Shown here one piece after another: positions 49,361 to 57,278 of a stretch of DNA of 64,000 bases. This DNA is from Haloarcula halophila (lineage in GTDB: Archaea > Halobacteriota > Halobacteria > Halobacteriales > Haloarculaceae). The stretch lies in the NCBI RefSeq assembly GCF_029278565.1, contig NZ_CP119559.1, forward strand, positions 2,604,001 through 2,668,000, in the 5' to 3' direction. Below the pieces are notes generated by a model. It was not told where the DNA came from. It was given only the letters and a program-made list of their open reading frames with translations, and did not search any database. Made by a program: the position numbers and the translations under genes. The first letter of the stretch is position 1, and the number at the start of each line of letters is the position of its first letter.

Positions 49361-50427
49361 TGTACGGGGAGATGGACCTGACCGAACGGCCGCTGGTCCT
49401 GATCTGGGAGCTGACCCAGGCCTGTGAGCTGGCCTGCAAACACTGCCGGGCCGACGCCCAGCCGCGCCGTCACCCCCAGGAGCTGTCGACCGAGGAGGGG
49501 AAGGCGCTGCTGGACGACGCCCGCGAGTTCGGCGAGGGGCAACTGGTCGTCCTCTCGGGGGGCGATCCGCTGGCCCGGGACGACGTGGTCGACCTCGTCG
49601 ACTACGGCACCGACCGGGGGCTCAGGATGACGCTGACGCCCAGCGGCACCGACTCGATCACCCGCGAGGCGGTTTCGGACCTCTCGGACGCCGGGCTCCG
49701 CCGACTGGCCCTCTCGCTGGACGGCGGGGACGCCGTCGCTCACGATAGCTTCCGAGGCGAGGGCGGGAGCTTCGAGGCGACGATGGAAGCGGCTCGTGCG
49801 GCCGAGGACCTGGACGTCCCGCTGCAGATCAACACCACAGTCTGTGCGGAGACGGTCGATCAGCTACCGACGATCCGGGAGCGGGTCGCGGAACTTGGTG
49901 CGGTCCTGTGGTCGGTGTTCTTCCTCGTCCCGGTCGGTCGCGGTCGGGTGTTGACCCCGATCCCGCCGGCCCGGGCCGAGCGGGTCATGGAGTGGCTCCA
50001 CGAGGTCAGCGACGAGGCCCCCTTCGGCGTCAAGACGACCGAAGCACCCCACTACCGCCGGGTCGGGATGCAACAGCGCGAAGAGGGCGGCCCGACCAGA
50101 CGGATGGGCGTTCGGGCCGGTAAGGGGTTCGCGTTCGTCAGCCACACCGGCGAGGTCTACCCCTCCGGGTTCCTCCCGAAGTCGGCCGGTGACGTCCGCG
50201 AACGGAGCGTCGTCGACATCTACCGCGATTCGGAGCTGTTCCGGTCGCTGCGGGACGACGACGCGCTGTCGGGCAAGTGTGGTGCCTGCGAGTTCCGTGG
50301 TGTCTGTGGCGGGAGCCGTTCGCGAGCCTACGCGACCACCGGCGACCCGCTCGCGGCGGACCCGCTGTGTGAGTACGAACCACCGGGCTACGACGGCCCC
50401 GTTCCCGATCAGCACCCGGCCGATTGA
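49360..50427 (+). CDS. Radical SAM/SPASM-type maturase (TIGR04053-like)
   Basis: A 355-residue radical SAM enzyme. The cluster motif is CELACKHC (Cys22, Cys26, Cys29) in ELTQACELACKHCRADAQP, followed by VLSGGDPLARDDVVDLVDYG (GGDP in the SAM-binding strand), ALSLDGGDAVAHDSFRGEGGSF, WSVFFLVPVGRGRVL and KTTEAPHYRRVGMQ. A SPASM-like C-terminal cluster has CGACEFRGVCGG and further Cys. This matches the TIGR04053 type of maturases, related to enzymes of heme and PQQ or mycofactocin maturation. Its ATG overlaps the CGCGG gene stop (TGATG), strongly linking enzyme and peptide. Substrate: the CGCGG protein, by inference. Confidence 0.87.
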   Translation: MYGEMDLTERPLVLIWELTQACELACKHCRADAQPRRHPQELSTEEGKALLDDAREFGEGQLVVLSGGDPLARDDVVDLVDYGTDRGLRMTLTPSGTDSITREAVSDLSDAGLRRLALSLDGGDAVAHDSFRGEGGSFEATMEAARAAEDLDVPLQINTTVCAETVDQLPTIRERVAELGAVLWSVFFLVPVGRGRVLTPIPPARAERVMEWLHEVSDEAPFGVKTTEAPHYRRVGMQQREEGGPTRRMGVRAGKGFAFVSHTGEVYPSGFLPKSAGDVRERSVVDIYRDSELFRSLRDDDALSGKCGACEFRGVCGGSRSRAYATTGDPLAADPLCEYEPPGYDGPVPDQHPAD

Positions 50428-50460
50428 GGGGGTTTTTCAGCCACTGGGAACGGGCGACCC

Positions 50461-50470
50461 CCGTTTTATG
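50461..50470 (+). promoter_or_regulatory. Promoter of the NarO-like gene without palindrome
   Basis: CGTTTTATGC lies about 24-33 nt before the ATG of the NarO-like gene (50493), giving a leaderless transcript. Unlike its neighbours this promoter carries no CCGAACATGTTCGG site, so the regulator itself is probably made constitutively. Confidence 0.5.
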
Positions 50471-50492
50471 CCAGTAGTCCGCACAGTCTGGT

Positions 50493-51134
50493 ATGAGCGA
50501 CTCGGGTATCAGGGTCGAACTGGCGGTCGACTCCCCCGGTGCCTGTCCGGTGGCGGATGTCACCGAAGAGGTCGGGGCCTCCGTGACCGACGTTTCGCGG
50601 TCCAGCCCACAGGAGGGACAGGTCGTCGAGGAGTTCACGACCGACGGCGAGGCCGACGTCGTCGAAGCCTACCCCGGTGCCGAACAGGTCTTCGCCGCGG
50701 GCGACGGGGGGCGGTATCGATTCGAGCGCGACCGGACGGACTGTGTCTGTGAAGCCGTCGAGACCTTCTCGTGTCCGGTCGCGGACATCCGTGCGGTCGA
50801 CGGTCGACTCATGTTGACGTTTCACGCACCGGACGTCGACAGGGTTCGGGCCATCGTCACTCGGCTCAAAGATCTCTACGACGGCGTCTCGCTGCGGTCG
50901 CTGCGACGGGACGGCGACGCGACGGTGATGGACACGACCGTCGTCGACCGGAGCAAACTCACCGATCGCCAGCGGGAGGTTCTGGAGACTGCCGTCGAGA
51001 TGGGCTATTTCGAGTATCCGAAGGGTGCCAACGCCGGCGAAGTCGCCGAGGCGCTCGACATCTCGGTATCGACGTTCGCCGAGCACCTGGCGGCGGCCCA
51101 GACCAAGCTCATGGATTCGATCCTGGCGGATTAA
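50493..51134 (+). CDS. NarO/DmsR-like Bat-family regulator with a cysteine sensor motif
   Basis: A 213-residue Bat-type regulator. Cys18 and the motif DCVCEAVETFSC (Cys84, Cys86, Cys94) form C-X65-C-X-C-X7-C, the C-Xn-C-X-C-X7-C pattern I recall from NarO, which activates denitrification genes in Haloferax volcanii under anoxia, and from its relatives. Such cysteines may hold an Fe-S cluster or sense oxygen. Residues about 156-211 are the Bat helix-turn-helix (LTDRQREVLETAVEMGYFEYPKGANAGEVAEALDISVSTFAEHLAAAQTKL, compressed). It is the natural candidate to bind the CCGAACATGTTCGG palindromes around it. It ends 4 nt into the convergent membrane protein gene. Confidence 0.85.
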   Translation: MSDSGIRVELAVDSPGACPVADVTEEVGASVTDVSRSSPQEGQVVEEFTTDGEADVVEAYPGAEQVFAAGDGGRYRFERDRTDCVCEAVETFSCPVADIRAVDGRLMLTFHAPDVDRVRAIVTRLKDLYDGVSLRSLRRDGDATVMDTTVVDRSKLTDRQREVLETAVEMGYFEYPKGANAGEVAEALDISVSTFAEHLAAAQTKLMDSILAD

Positions 51135-52294
51135 CGGCGACGGAACGCCGCTCCGAGCAGCCAACAGTACAGCCCCGCGCCGACGACGCCGGTCGCTTCA
51201 CCACCGAACACGAGCGGTGGCGACTCACTAAGTATCCCCAGTAGTTGTCCCCCGAGTCCGACGACGAGCAGTCCGATCGTCACTGCTGCGATACGGTCCG
51301 TCGACAGCCGCGAGCGGCCGACGGTCGGCGGGTAGAACTGGAACGTGGCACCGATCACGGTCATCCCGAGAAAGCCAAGCAGCATCGTCCGGTAGTGTGC
51401 CCGAACGAGTTGGGGGTCCCGCCCATTCAAGACTGTCGCCAGCGCCAGCCCGACACCGACGACGCCGTAGCCGACGGCCGCCAGAACCGCATAAAAGCCC
51501 ACGCGTCGCCGGTCCGAACGGCGAAACATGACCACGTAGGCTGCCGCGAACCCGACGACCGCGAGCGCTTCCAGTATACCACCGACTAGGAGGAGCCGAC
51601 GGTCGAACAGCCCGATAGCAAGTAACGCCGGTGCGACTGCTCCGGCCGGGAGGACGAGCCAGACCAGCGGCCGGGGCGGTTCGGCGACGAGAAACCGGGG
51701 GAACAGCCGGAACCCGACGCCGAAAACGAACAGCGCGGCGGCCCCCGCGCCGAGCAGGTGCGAGACCTGCGCCGGCAGGAGCCACTGGCGTCCGAGGGCC
51801 GGCAGTGTGACGGCGACCGCGCCAGCGGCCAGGTACATAAGCGCGACCGGGACGACGGCGTTGGCGACCCTGTCGACGCCCCTCCGGTGGGTGTTTGCGC
51901 CGCCCGTGCCCGTCTCCCGTCCCGTGAGGTTCGTCCGGAGGGTCCAGCCCAGCGATCCCAGGAACACGACGACACCCAGTGCCCAGCAGACGCGCCCGAC
52001 CGTGGTGACCGACGCCGGCATCGCGGACACGAGCACCAGTCCCGCCGTTCCGACGACCGACAGCGGGAACTGCAGGGCTGGTGCCCACGGGAGCGCGAGA
52101 TCCCGATCGAAGTACGCGGGGACCAGCGCGTAGGCCTTCCCGAACAGGACGTGCAGGACGAACCCGTACAGGCCGAGGACGACCACCGGTCGGCGGCCGA
52201 GATCGGCGGCTACAGCGAGGTGTACAGCCAGAAAAAACAGGACGCCGACCGCGACGAGCCTGCGGGCCCAGCGCGTGACCCGCGGGTCGCTCAT
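51131..52294 (-). CDS. Polytopic membrane protein (heme-copper oxidase/NnrS-like)
   Basis: A 387-residue protein with about 11-12 membrane helices. Conserved-looking polar positions are HLAVAADLGRR, LHVLFGKAYALVPAYFDRDL, AQVSHLLGAGAAALFVFGVGFRLFPRF and QLVRAHYRTMLLGFLGMTVIGATFQFYPPTVG (several membrane His residues, as in heme-binding membrane proteins). I recall similar haloarchaeal proteins next to nitric oxide or nitrite genes; NnrS or an oxidase subunit I-like fold is possible, not proven. The ATG at 52294 lies just after the DUF2249 stop (52296), so the two are one operon. Confidence 0.72.
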   Translation of the reverse strand: MSDPRVTRWARRLVAVGVLFFLAVHLAVAADLGRRPVVVLGLYGFVLHVLFGKAYALVPAYFDRDLALPWAPALQFPLSVVGTAGLVLVSAMPASVTTVGRVCWALGVVVFLGSLGWTLRTNLTGRETGTGGANTHRRGVDRVANAVVPVALMYLAAGAVAVTLPALGRQWLLPAQVSHLLGAGAAALFVFGVGFRLFPRFLVAEPPRPLVWLVLPAGAVAPALLAIGLFDRRLLLVGGILEALAVVGFAAAYVVMFRRSDRRRVGFYAVLAAVGYGVVGVGLALATVLNGRDPQLVRAHYRTMLLGFLGMTVIGATFQFYPPTVGRSRLSTDRIAAVTIGLLVVGLGGQLLGILSESPPLVFGGEATGVVGAGLYCWLLGAAFRRR

Positions 52295-52295
52295 C

Positions 52296-52526
52296 TCACT
52301 CCGGGCTGATGTGGACGTGCCACTCGTCGTCGGCGATCCGATCGGTCTCGTGGGTGAACCCCCGCGCACTGAGAGCGTCGTACAGCGGGACCGGCTCGAA
52401 ACTGTTGATCAACTCCAGGTTCTCGCCCTCCTCAAGGTCGTCGAGCGCGCTCATGATCTCTCCGAACGGTTCGCCGTCGATGTTCCGGACGTCCATCGTC
52501 CGACTGTCACGCTGTTCCGTCGCCAT
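52296..52526 (-). CDS. DUF2249 protein (TusA-like small domain)
   Basis: A 76-residue protein with the DUF2249 fold: TMDVRNIDGEPFGEIMSALDDLEEGENLELINSFEPVPLYDALSARGFTHETDRIADDEWHVHI (compressed), in which the strand ending FEPVPLYD is characteristic. DUF2249 proteins resemble TusA and often accompany denitrification or repair of iron-sulfur clusters. Its start lies 37 nt from the palindrome at 52564-52577. It is followed 1 nt later by the membrane protein gene, so both are co-transcribed. Confidence 0.8.
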   Translation of the reverse strand: MATEQRDSRTMDVRNIDGEPFGEIMSALDDLEEGENLELINSFEPVPLYDALSARGFTHETDRIADDEWHVHISPE

Positions 52527-52550
52527 ACGCGACAGGACGGGGGCTGTCGG

Positions 52551-52709
52551 TCAGACGCTTGTCCCGAACGTGTTCGCCGAGGTGAACGCTGCCGTCCCGA
52601 CACCGGCCCCACACACCGCACAGCCCGCTTCGAGGAGTCGCTCGCGTGCGCCGGCATCGACGGTGACGGCAGCCCCACACTCGGGGCAGGTGAACCGATA
52701 CGTCGCCAT
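52551..52709 (-). CDS. Small zinc-ribbon protein
   Basis: A 52-residue protein with two CxxC pairs (FTCPECGAAVTV and AGCAVCGAGVGT), a minimal zinc ribbon of a type common in haloarchaea. Start at ATG 52709 (MATYRFTC). It lies 24 nt upstream of the DUF2249 gene on the same strand and probably belongs to the same transcript. Function unknown. Confidence 0.7.
   Translation of the reverse strand: MATYRFTCPECGAAVTVDAGARERLLEAGCAVCGAGVGTAAFTSANTFGTSV
52564..52577. promoter_or_regulatory. Palindrome CCGAACGTGTTCGC inside the zinc-ribbon 3' end
   Basis: Two mismatches from the consensus; the inner CGAACGTGTTCG is a near-palindrome. It lies in the 3' coding end of the zinc-ribbon gene, but its near edge is 37 nt before the DUF2249 ATG (52526, minus strand), the same spacing as for three other members. 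Because it overlaps coding sequence, chance cannot be excluded; the matching distance is the main support. Confidence 0.45.
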
Positions 52710-52745
52710 CAGTATCGGATGGTCCCGCGATGGCACGAAAACCGG

Positions 52746-53255
52746 TCACCCATCGTTCTGTGGGGTTTCAGGGGAGAGGTGGCGTTCCATCGTCACGAAC
52801 GGGACGGTCACATCCTCGATCTCCCGGTGGATGGTTCCCGTCCGCTCGTAGCCGTGTCGCTCGTAGAACCCGACAGCACTCAGTGACGACGCGAGTTCCA
52901 CGACCCCGATGCCAGCGAACCGCGCGGCGGTTTCGAGTTGCTTCAACAGCGTCGTCGCGATGCCCATATCGGCGTAGAACGGACTGACGAACAGCGCGTC
53001 CAGTCGCTGCTCCGGCAACTGGAGGACGCCGTATCCCACCACGGTGTCGTCGATCGTCGCCACCTGGATCTCGTACTGGTCGGCCGACGGCGACGCCTCG
53101 AAGGCCTCGATGTTGCCCTCGTCCGGTGCCCAGGCCGCAAGCTGGCCCTCAGTGTACCGCTCGTCCTCGATACCGAGGATCGCCGCGCGCTTGACGGACA
53201 ACATCGTGCCGGCGTCCTCGGGTCTGGCCTTCCGGAACTGGACGTCGTCACCCAC
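52746..53255 (-). CDS. GNAT-family N-acetyltransferase
   Basis: A 169-residue acetyltransferase: VQFRKARPEDAGTMLSVKRAAI, VATIDDTVVGYGVLQLPEQRLDALFVSPFYADMGIATTLLKQLE (the G-x-G-x-A acetyl-CoA loop is modified to DMGIATTLL), and LASSLSAVGFYERHGYERTG, the classic GNAT ending. The start is GTG at 53255 because a TATA-like AACGCTTATCACTG (about 53277-53290) lies about 28 nt upstream; an ATG at 53333 would extend the frame through a region of strong hairpins. Substrate unknown. Confidence 0.82.
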   Translation of the reverse strand: MGDDVQFRKARPEDAGTMLSVKRAAILGIEDERYTEGQLAAWAPDEGNIEAFEASPSADQYEIQVATIDDTVVGYGVLQLPEQRLDALFVSPFYADMGIATTLLKQLETAARFAGIGVVELASSLSAVGFYERHGYERTGTIHREIEDVTVPFVTMERHLSPETPQNDG

Positions 53256-53555
53256 TCCCAGCGGTCGGATACTCGCAGTGATAAGCGTTCCGTCGTTACC
53301 GTTGCGGCTCGCGGGAACACCGTTGGACTTCACTTCGTTCGTCCAACGAGCACCCGCTCGACAGTTAGCGACCAGTCCTACGGACTGAGTCGCTGCCGGT
53401 CTGCCCGAGAGGCGCGTGGCGCCTCTCGTGCGCTCCCAACGTCTTCGTCAGGGACTCAGACGTTGGCGATCCCGCGGGAACGTCTGAAGACGGTCCTACT
53501 CACTCCGTTCCGCCGGCTGCGACTTCCGGGCTCCCGCTCGCCGAGCATCGCTGTC
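53256..53555. other. 300-bp spacer after aspS with hairpins
   Basis: Contains the GNAT promoter (TATA-like at about 53277-53290) and four consecutive perfect inverted repeats (separate entry). No reading frame is convincing. In transcription order this spacer follows the aspS stop. Confidence 0.55.
53321..53466. repeat. Array of four perfect stem-loops behind aspS
   Basis: Stem 1: CGTTGGAC (53321-53328) with GTCCAACG (53341-53348), 12-nt loop. Stem 2: GCGAC+CAGTCC (53368-53378) with GGACTG and GTCGC (53382-53387, 53389-53393), 3-nt loop plus one bulge. Stem 3: CGAGAGGCGC (53406-53415) with GCGCCTCTCG (53419-53428), 3-nt loop. Stem 4: CCAACGTC (53436-53443) with GACGTTGG (53459-53466), 15-nt loop. 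Four perfect stems in 150 bp is far beyond chance in GC-rich DNA. They could end the aspS message, form a structured RNA, or be a repetitive element. Confidence 0.8.
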
Positions 53556-54860
53556 TCAGGGAGACAAGCGCTGCCGATCTCGCGGGAACAGCACCGCTTC
53601 GCGGATGTTCTCCAGACCGAGCATCGTCATGATGAGCCGCTCGCCACCGAGACCCCAGCCGGCGTGGGGGGGCATGCCGTAGCGGAACATCTTGGTGTAG
53701 TACTCGAACGCCTCGGGATCGAGGCCCTGCTGCTCGAAGCCGGCGACGAGCTGGTCGTAGCGGTGTTCACGCTGGCCACCGGAGACAAGCTCCATCGACG
53801 GGTGCATCATGTCGAAGCCGGTCGAGACCTCCTCGTCGTCGTCGTGGTCCTTGATGTAGAACGGCTTGATCTCGCTGGGCCAGTCAGTGATGAAGTAGTG
53901 TTCGCCGACCTCTTGGCCGAGAACGTGTTCAGCCTCCGTCGAGAGGTCGTCGCCCCAGACCAGCGGCTCGTCGAGTTCGCCGGTCGCGTTGATCTCGTCG
54001 AGCGCTTCTTGGTAGGTCAGTCGCGGGAACTCGCCGTCGGGGGCCTCGAAGTCGTCGGCCAGGTCCAGTGCTTCGAGCTGGGCCTGGCAGTTCTGTGCGA
54101 CGGCCTCGTAGGCGGACTTGACGACGTGTTCGCAGGCGTCCATCGCCTCGGTGTGATCGAAGAACGCCGACTCGAAGTCGATCGACGTGGCCTCGTTGAG
54201 GTGCCGCGGCGTGTTGTGCTCCTCGGCGCGGAAGATCGGGCCGATCTCGAAGACACGTTCGAGGCCGGACCCGACCATCAGCTGCTTGAACAGCTGGGGG
54301 CTCTGGTTCATGAAGGCCTCCTGGCCGAAGTAGGTGATCGGGAACAGCTCGGTGCCGCCCTCGGTTCCCGTGGCGACGATCTTCGGGGTGTTGATCTCCG
54401 TACAGCCCAGGTCACGGAAGGCGTCCCGGACCGCGCGCAGGACCTCGGCGCGGATCTCGAAGACGGCCTTGATCTCTGGCTTGCGGAGGTCGAGCGTCCG
54501 GTTGTCCAGCCGTGTGGGGAGTTCGGCGTCGACCTTCCCCGAGGGGTCAAGCGGGAGTTCGGGGTCGGCCTCGGAGATCACGTCGACCGACTCGGGCGTG
54601 ACCTCGACGCCGGTGGGAGCACGGGGCTCCTCTTCGACCGCGCCGGTGACCGAGATGACCGACTCGCGGTGGACGTTCAGCCCCGTCTCGACGAGGTCCT
54701 CGTCCATCTCGTCTTTCTCGAACTTGACCTGGATCTTCCCGGTCGTGTCCCGCAGGATCAGGAAGGCGATACCACCCAGATCTCGAAGCTCGTGGACCCA
54801 GCCGGCGACGGTGACCGTCTCGCCGGGCTCGGCGTCCGCTGTGTAGGTTCGGTCGTCCAT
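53556..54860 (-). CDS. aspS: Aspartyl-tRNA(Asn/Asp) synthetase
   Basis: AspS charges tRNA(Asp); many archaeal enzymes are non-discriminating and also charge tRNA(Asn). The 434-residue class IIb enzyme has an N-terminal OB-fold ([23 protein letters not shown]), then the class II core: motif 2 [21 protein letters not shown], and motif 3 [14 protein letters not shown] near the C-terminus, plus [18 protein letters not shown] in the active site. Length matches the archaeal-type AspRS. Whether it is discriminating cannot be decided here. Its TGA at 53556-53558 lies inside a small hairpin (TGTCTC-AGG-GAGACA), and the hairpin array follows. Confidence 0.96.
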   Translation of the reverse strand: MDDRTYTADAEPGETVTVAGWVHELRDLGGIAFLILRDTTGKIQVKFEKDEMDEDLVETGLNVHRESVISVTGAVEEEPRAPTGVEVTPESVDVISEADPELPLDPSGKVDAELPTRLDNRTLDLRKPEIKAVFEIRAEVLRAVRDAFRDLGCTEINTPKIVATGTEGGTELFPITYFGQEAFMNQSPQLFKQLMVGSGLERVFEIGPIFRAEEHNTPRHLNEATSIDFESAFFDHTEAMDACEHVVKSAYEAVAQNCQAQLEALDLADDFEAPDGEFPRLTYQEALDEINATGELDEPLVWGDDLSTEAEHVLGQEVGEHYFITDWPSEIKPFYIKDHDDDEEVSTGFDMMHPSMELVSGGQREHRYDQLVAGFEQQGLDPEAFEYYTKMFRYGMPPHAGWGLGGERLIMTMLGLENIREAVLFPRDRQRLSP

Positions 54861-54895
54861 GTTCGTCCGTTTGCGGGGACGGACTTAAACTCCGT

Positions 54896-55831
54896 TTATT
54901 CACCCTCGCCGGTGTCCAGCCACTCGGTCAGCCACGCGCGGTGGATCGCCACGGCTTCGGCCCCGGTCTGTTCGGGGTAGTGCGGTCGGGTCACCACGCC
55001 CGCGGAGTCAACCGCGGCGGTGACGACGGCCGCTACCCGGTAGGCCCGCGGGACCGACGGCAGCGGGCGAACGGACCGATAGCCCGCGCGAAACGCGCTC
55101 CGGAGCGGCTCCGGGTCCGTCCCGTACCAGCGGGCAACGAGGTGTTCGGTCTTGGCGACCGACAGGGCCGGATCGCCGGCTCGCGGGCCACCCCAGTCGA
55201 GGACAGCGGCGAGGTCACCTGCCGACAGCAGGGCGTTCCCGGGCCGGAGGTCCCAGGGGAACAGCCGCGGCCGTCGGGTCCGCGTAGGGGGCTCCATCGC
55301 GGCGGCAAGTTCCGGCCGTAGGTCGTCGAACGCCGCCGGCAGTGCCGCCAGGGCGTCCTCGGCGACGGAGGTGAACACTTCGGTGACAGACCGGCCCCCA
55401 CCGATCAACGATCCGCCGTCATCGACCGATAGCGGCCCGGCGGACTCGAAGGGAAACGCCTCGTGGAGCCGGGCCAGCACGCTCCCGAACTGTCGGGCGA
55501 CGTGTTGGCGTCGGTCCGCCGGGAGGGCGTCGAACCGCTCGTGGAGGTCCGTGCCGTCGACGTACTCGGTGACGAGATAGCCACGCCCGTCGAGCCGACC
55601 GTGTGCGAGCAGCCGCGGGACCGGAACGCTCGTCCGGTCGGCGACGGCAGCCAGTAGTGTGGCTTCGGTGTGTATCGCCGCGGGGTCGTCCGTCAGCTGT
55701 GCGACGACTGCGGGCCGGTCGGGGTACCGTGCGACGGCTGTCCTCTTGTGGTTCCCTTGCGGTGGCCGTTCGATCGTCTCGGGTATCCGGCCCGGGACAA
55801 CCCGACGGAACACCTGTTCGACGTCGCTCAC
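54896..55831 (-). CDS. Aminoglycoside phosphotransferase-like (APH/choline-kinase fold) protein
   Basis: A 311-residue kinase-like protein: VPRLLAHGRLDGRGYLVTEYVDGTDLHERFD, FGSVLARLHEAFPFES, LFPWDLRPGNALLSAGDLAAVLDWGGPRAGDPAL (the HxDxxxxN-type motif here reads W-D-L-R-P-G-N, with Trp at the usual His; VLDWGG is the second Asp motif). It resembles the protein kinase-like APH fold, often phosphorylating small alcohols. The substrate is unknown. The start is GTG at 55831, overlapping the stop of the HAD gene (GTGA), so the two are translationally coupled. Confidence 0.85.
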   Translation of the reverse strand: MSDVEQVFRRVVPGRIPETIERPPQGNHKRTAVARYPDRPAVVAQLTDDPAAIHTEATLLAAVADRTSVPVPRLLAHGRLDGRGYLVTEYVDGTDLHERFDALPADRRQHVARQFGSVLARLHEAFPFESAGPLSVDDGGSLIGGGRSVTEVFTSVAEDALAALPAAFDDLRPELAAAMEPPTRTRRPRLFPWDLRPGNALLSAGDLAAVLDWGGPRAGDPALSVAKTEHLVARWYGTDPEPLRSAFRAGYRSVRPLPSVPRAYRVAAVVTAAVDSAGVVTRPHYPEQTGAEAVAIHRAWLTEWLDTGEGE

Positions 55832-56520
55832 GGCTGTCGAGCTTCGTCCGACCGCTCCAACACCTCGATGAGGTCCGCCGGACTGTCGAAGACGTATTCG
55901 GGACGGTAGCCCTCGCTGTCCCCGGGTTCCCGGGGACACCAGGCGGCCTGAAGGCCGGCACCGTGTGCGCCCGCCACGTCGTAGGCGAGCGAGTCGCCGA
56001 CGTACAGCGTCGCTTCGGGGGCGGTTCCCAGGGTCTCACACACGTCGATGAACGGTTCCGGGTGTGGCTTGCGGCGCGGACGGTCGCCCGCGTACCGGAC
56101 AGTGTCGACCCTGTCAGCGAGCGCCAGCGACTCGACTTTCGGACGCTGACGGCTTGCAGGTCCGTTGGTCAACACGCCGACTGGACCGTGCGCTCGGGCG
56201 GCCCGCAACGCTCCGTCCGCCCCGTCGCGGAAGGCGACGGCGCGCCGGTCGACGGTGTCGAGCAGCCCGGCGGCCAGTTCGTCGGCCGGGACCTGTCTGT
56301 GGCCGTACTGTGCGCCGAGCCGGCGGAAGCCGGCAGCCAGATACGACTGTTCGTCCTCGGGGTCCGGTGGACCGTCCAGAGCCGCCCACAGCTCGTCGAC
56401 GGCTCCGAACTGCGGGAGGTCGACGGCCTCGAAGGCGCCGGCATACAGGGTCTCCTCCGCCTGGGTGGACTCACACAGCGTCCCGTCGAGGTCGAAGACG
56501 ACCGCCTCCACGTGCTGCAT
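55828..56520 (-). CDS. HAD-superfamily hydrolase (phosphatase)
   Basis: A 230-residue HAD phosphatase: EAVVFDLDGTLCEST (motif I nucleophile DxD), VGVLTNGPASRQRPKVESL (motif II Thr), KPHPEPFIDVCETL (motif III Lys) and TLYVGDSLAYDVAGAHGAGL (motif IV GDxxxD). It resembles small sugar- or glycerol-phosphate phosphatases. The coupled phosphotransferase just downstream suggests a phosphorylation/dephosphorylation pair on the same metabolite, which is inference. Confidence 0.93.
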   Translation of the reverse strand: MQHVEAVVFDLDGTLCESTQAEETLYAGAFEAVDLPQFGAVDELWAALDGPPDPEDEQSYLAAGFRRLGAQYGHRQVPADELAAGLLDTVDRRAVAFRDGADGALRAARAHGPVGVLTNGPASRQRPKVESLALADRVDTVRYAGDRPRRKPHPEPFIDVCETLGTAPEATLYVGDSLAYDVAGAHGAGLQAAWCPREPGDSEGYRPEYVFDSPADLIEVLERSDEARQP

Positions 56521-56558
56521 AGCCGCCGTAGGGACTGGGCGGAGAAAAGCGGCGTGTG

Positions 56559-57278
56559 TCAGCGATCGGCGGTCGCTGCGTGGGCGTCTCTGGCCCCCTC
56601 GACGGTCTCACGGACCGCGTCGACGCCCTCGTCGTGGACGAGGTCGCCGACGACGATGGTGTCGGCGTGTTCGGCCATCCGCCGAGCGGACTCGTAGCCG
56701 CCGATCCCGCCGCCGTAGAACAGCGTGGCGTCGTCGATGGCCTCGGCCGCAGCGGAGACGATCTCGGTATCGCCCAACATTCCCGAATACTCGACGTAGA
56801 CGATCTCCTGGCCGAGCAGGTGTTCGGCGGCCTCGGCGTAGGCGGCGACTTCCTCGGCGTCGAGATCACAGTCGGCCTGGGTGTAGGTGGCGACGGAGGC
56901 CTCGGGGTTCATCACGATGTATGCCTCGGTGAAGGTTCTGGACCAGTCGATCTCGTCGTCGATACGGATCCACTCCTTGTGGGCACCGGTGATCCAGGTC
57001 ACGTCGCCGGCGTTCATGACGACCGGGACCAGATAGCCGTCGTGGCGGTCGCTGTGGACGACCGACGCCGGGTTCGAGGGTTCGATGTAGACGGGGATGT
57101 CGTACTTCCCGCAGGCCTCGACGACCCGCTCCATCTTCTCTTCGGTCATCCCAGTGGTACCGCCGACCTCGATCGCGTCGGTCCCGGTCGCAGCTACGTC
57201 CTCGAACGTTTCGCCGTCGACCAGCGTCTTGTCCGGGTCGATCTTGACGATGTGGTCCCAGTCCGCCCAGTCGCTCAT
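56559..57278 (-). CDS. Geranylgeranylglyceryl phosphate synthase
   Basis: This enzyme makes the first ether bond of archaeal membrane lipids, joining sn-glycerol-1-phosphate and geranylgeranyl diphosphate. The 239-residue TIM-barrel shows [51 protein letters not shown] (compressed), [12 protein letters not shown] and [28 protein letters not shown], all strong family signatures. ATG at 57278 ([13 protein letters not shown]) fixes the start. Group I enzyme (TIM-barrel, short). Stands alone on the minus strand. Confidence 0.96.
   Translation of the reverse strand: MSDWADWDHIVKIDPDKTLVDGETFEDVAATGTDAIEVGGTTGMTEEKMERVVEACGKYDIPVYIEPSNPASVVHSDRHDGYLVPVVMNAGDVTWITGAHKEWIRIDDEIDWSRTFTEAYIVMNPEASVATYTQADCDLDAEEVAAYAEAAEHLLGQEIVYVEYSGMLGDTEIVSAAAEAIDDATLFYGGGIGGYESARRMAEHADTIVVGDLVHDEGVDAVRETVEGARDAHAATADR

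Noticed and set aside
52938..54980. A 680-codon plus frame across aspS and its flank
   Set aside because: Antisense shadow of aspS, running through hairpins and intergenic DNA without motifs.
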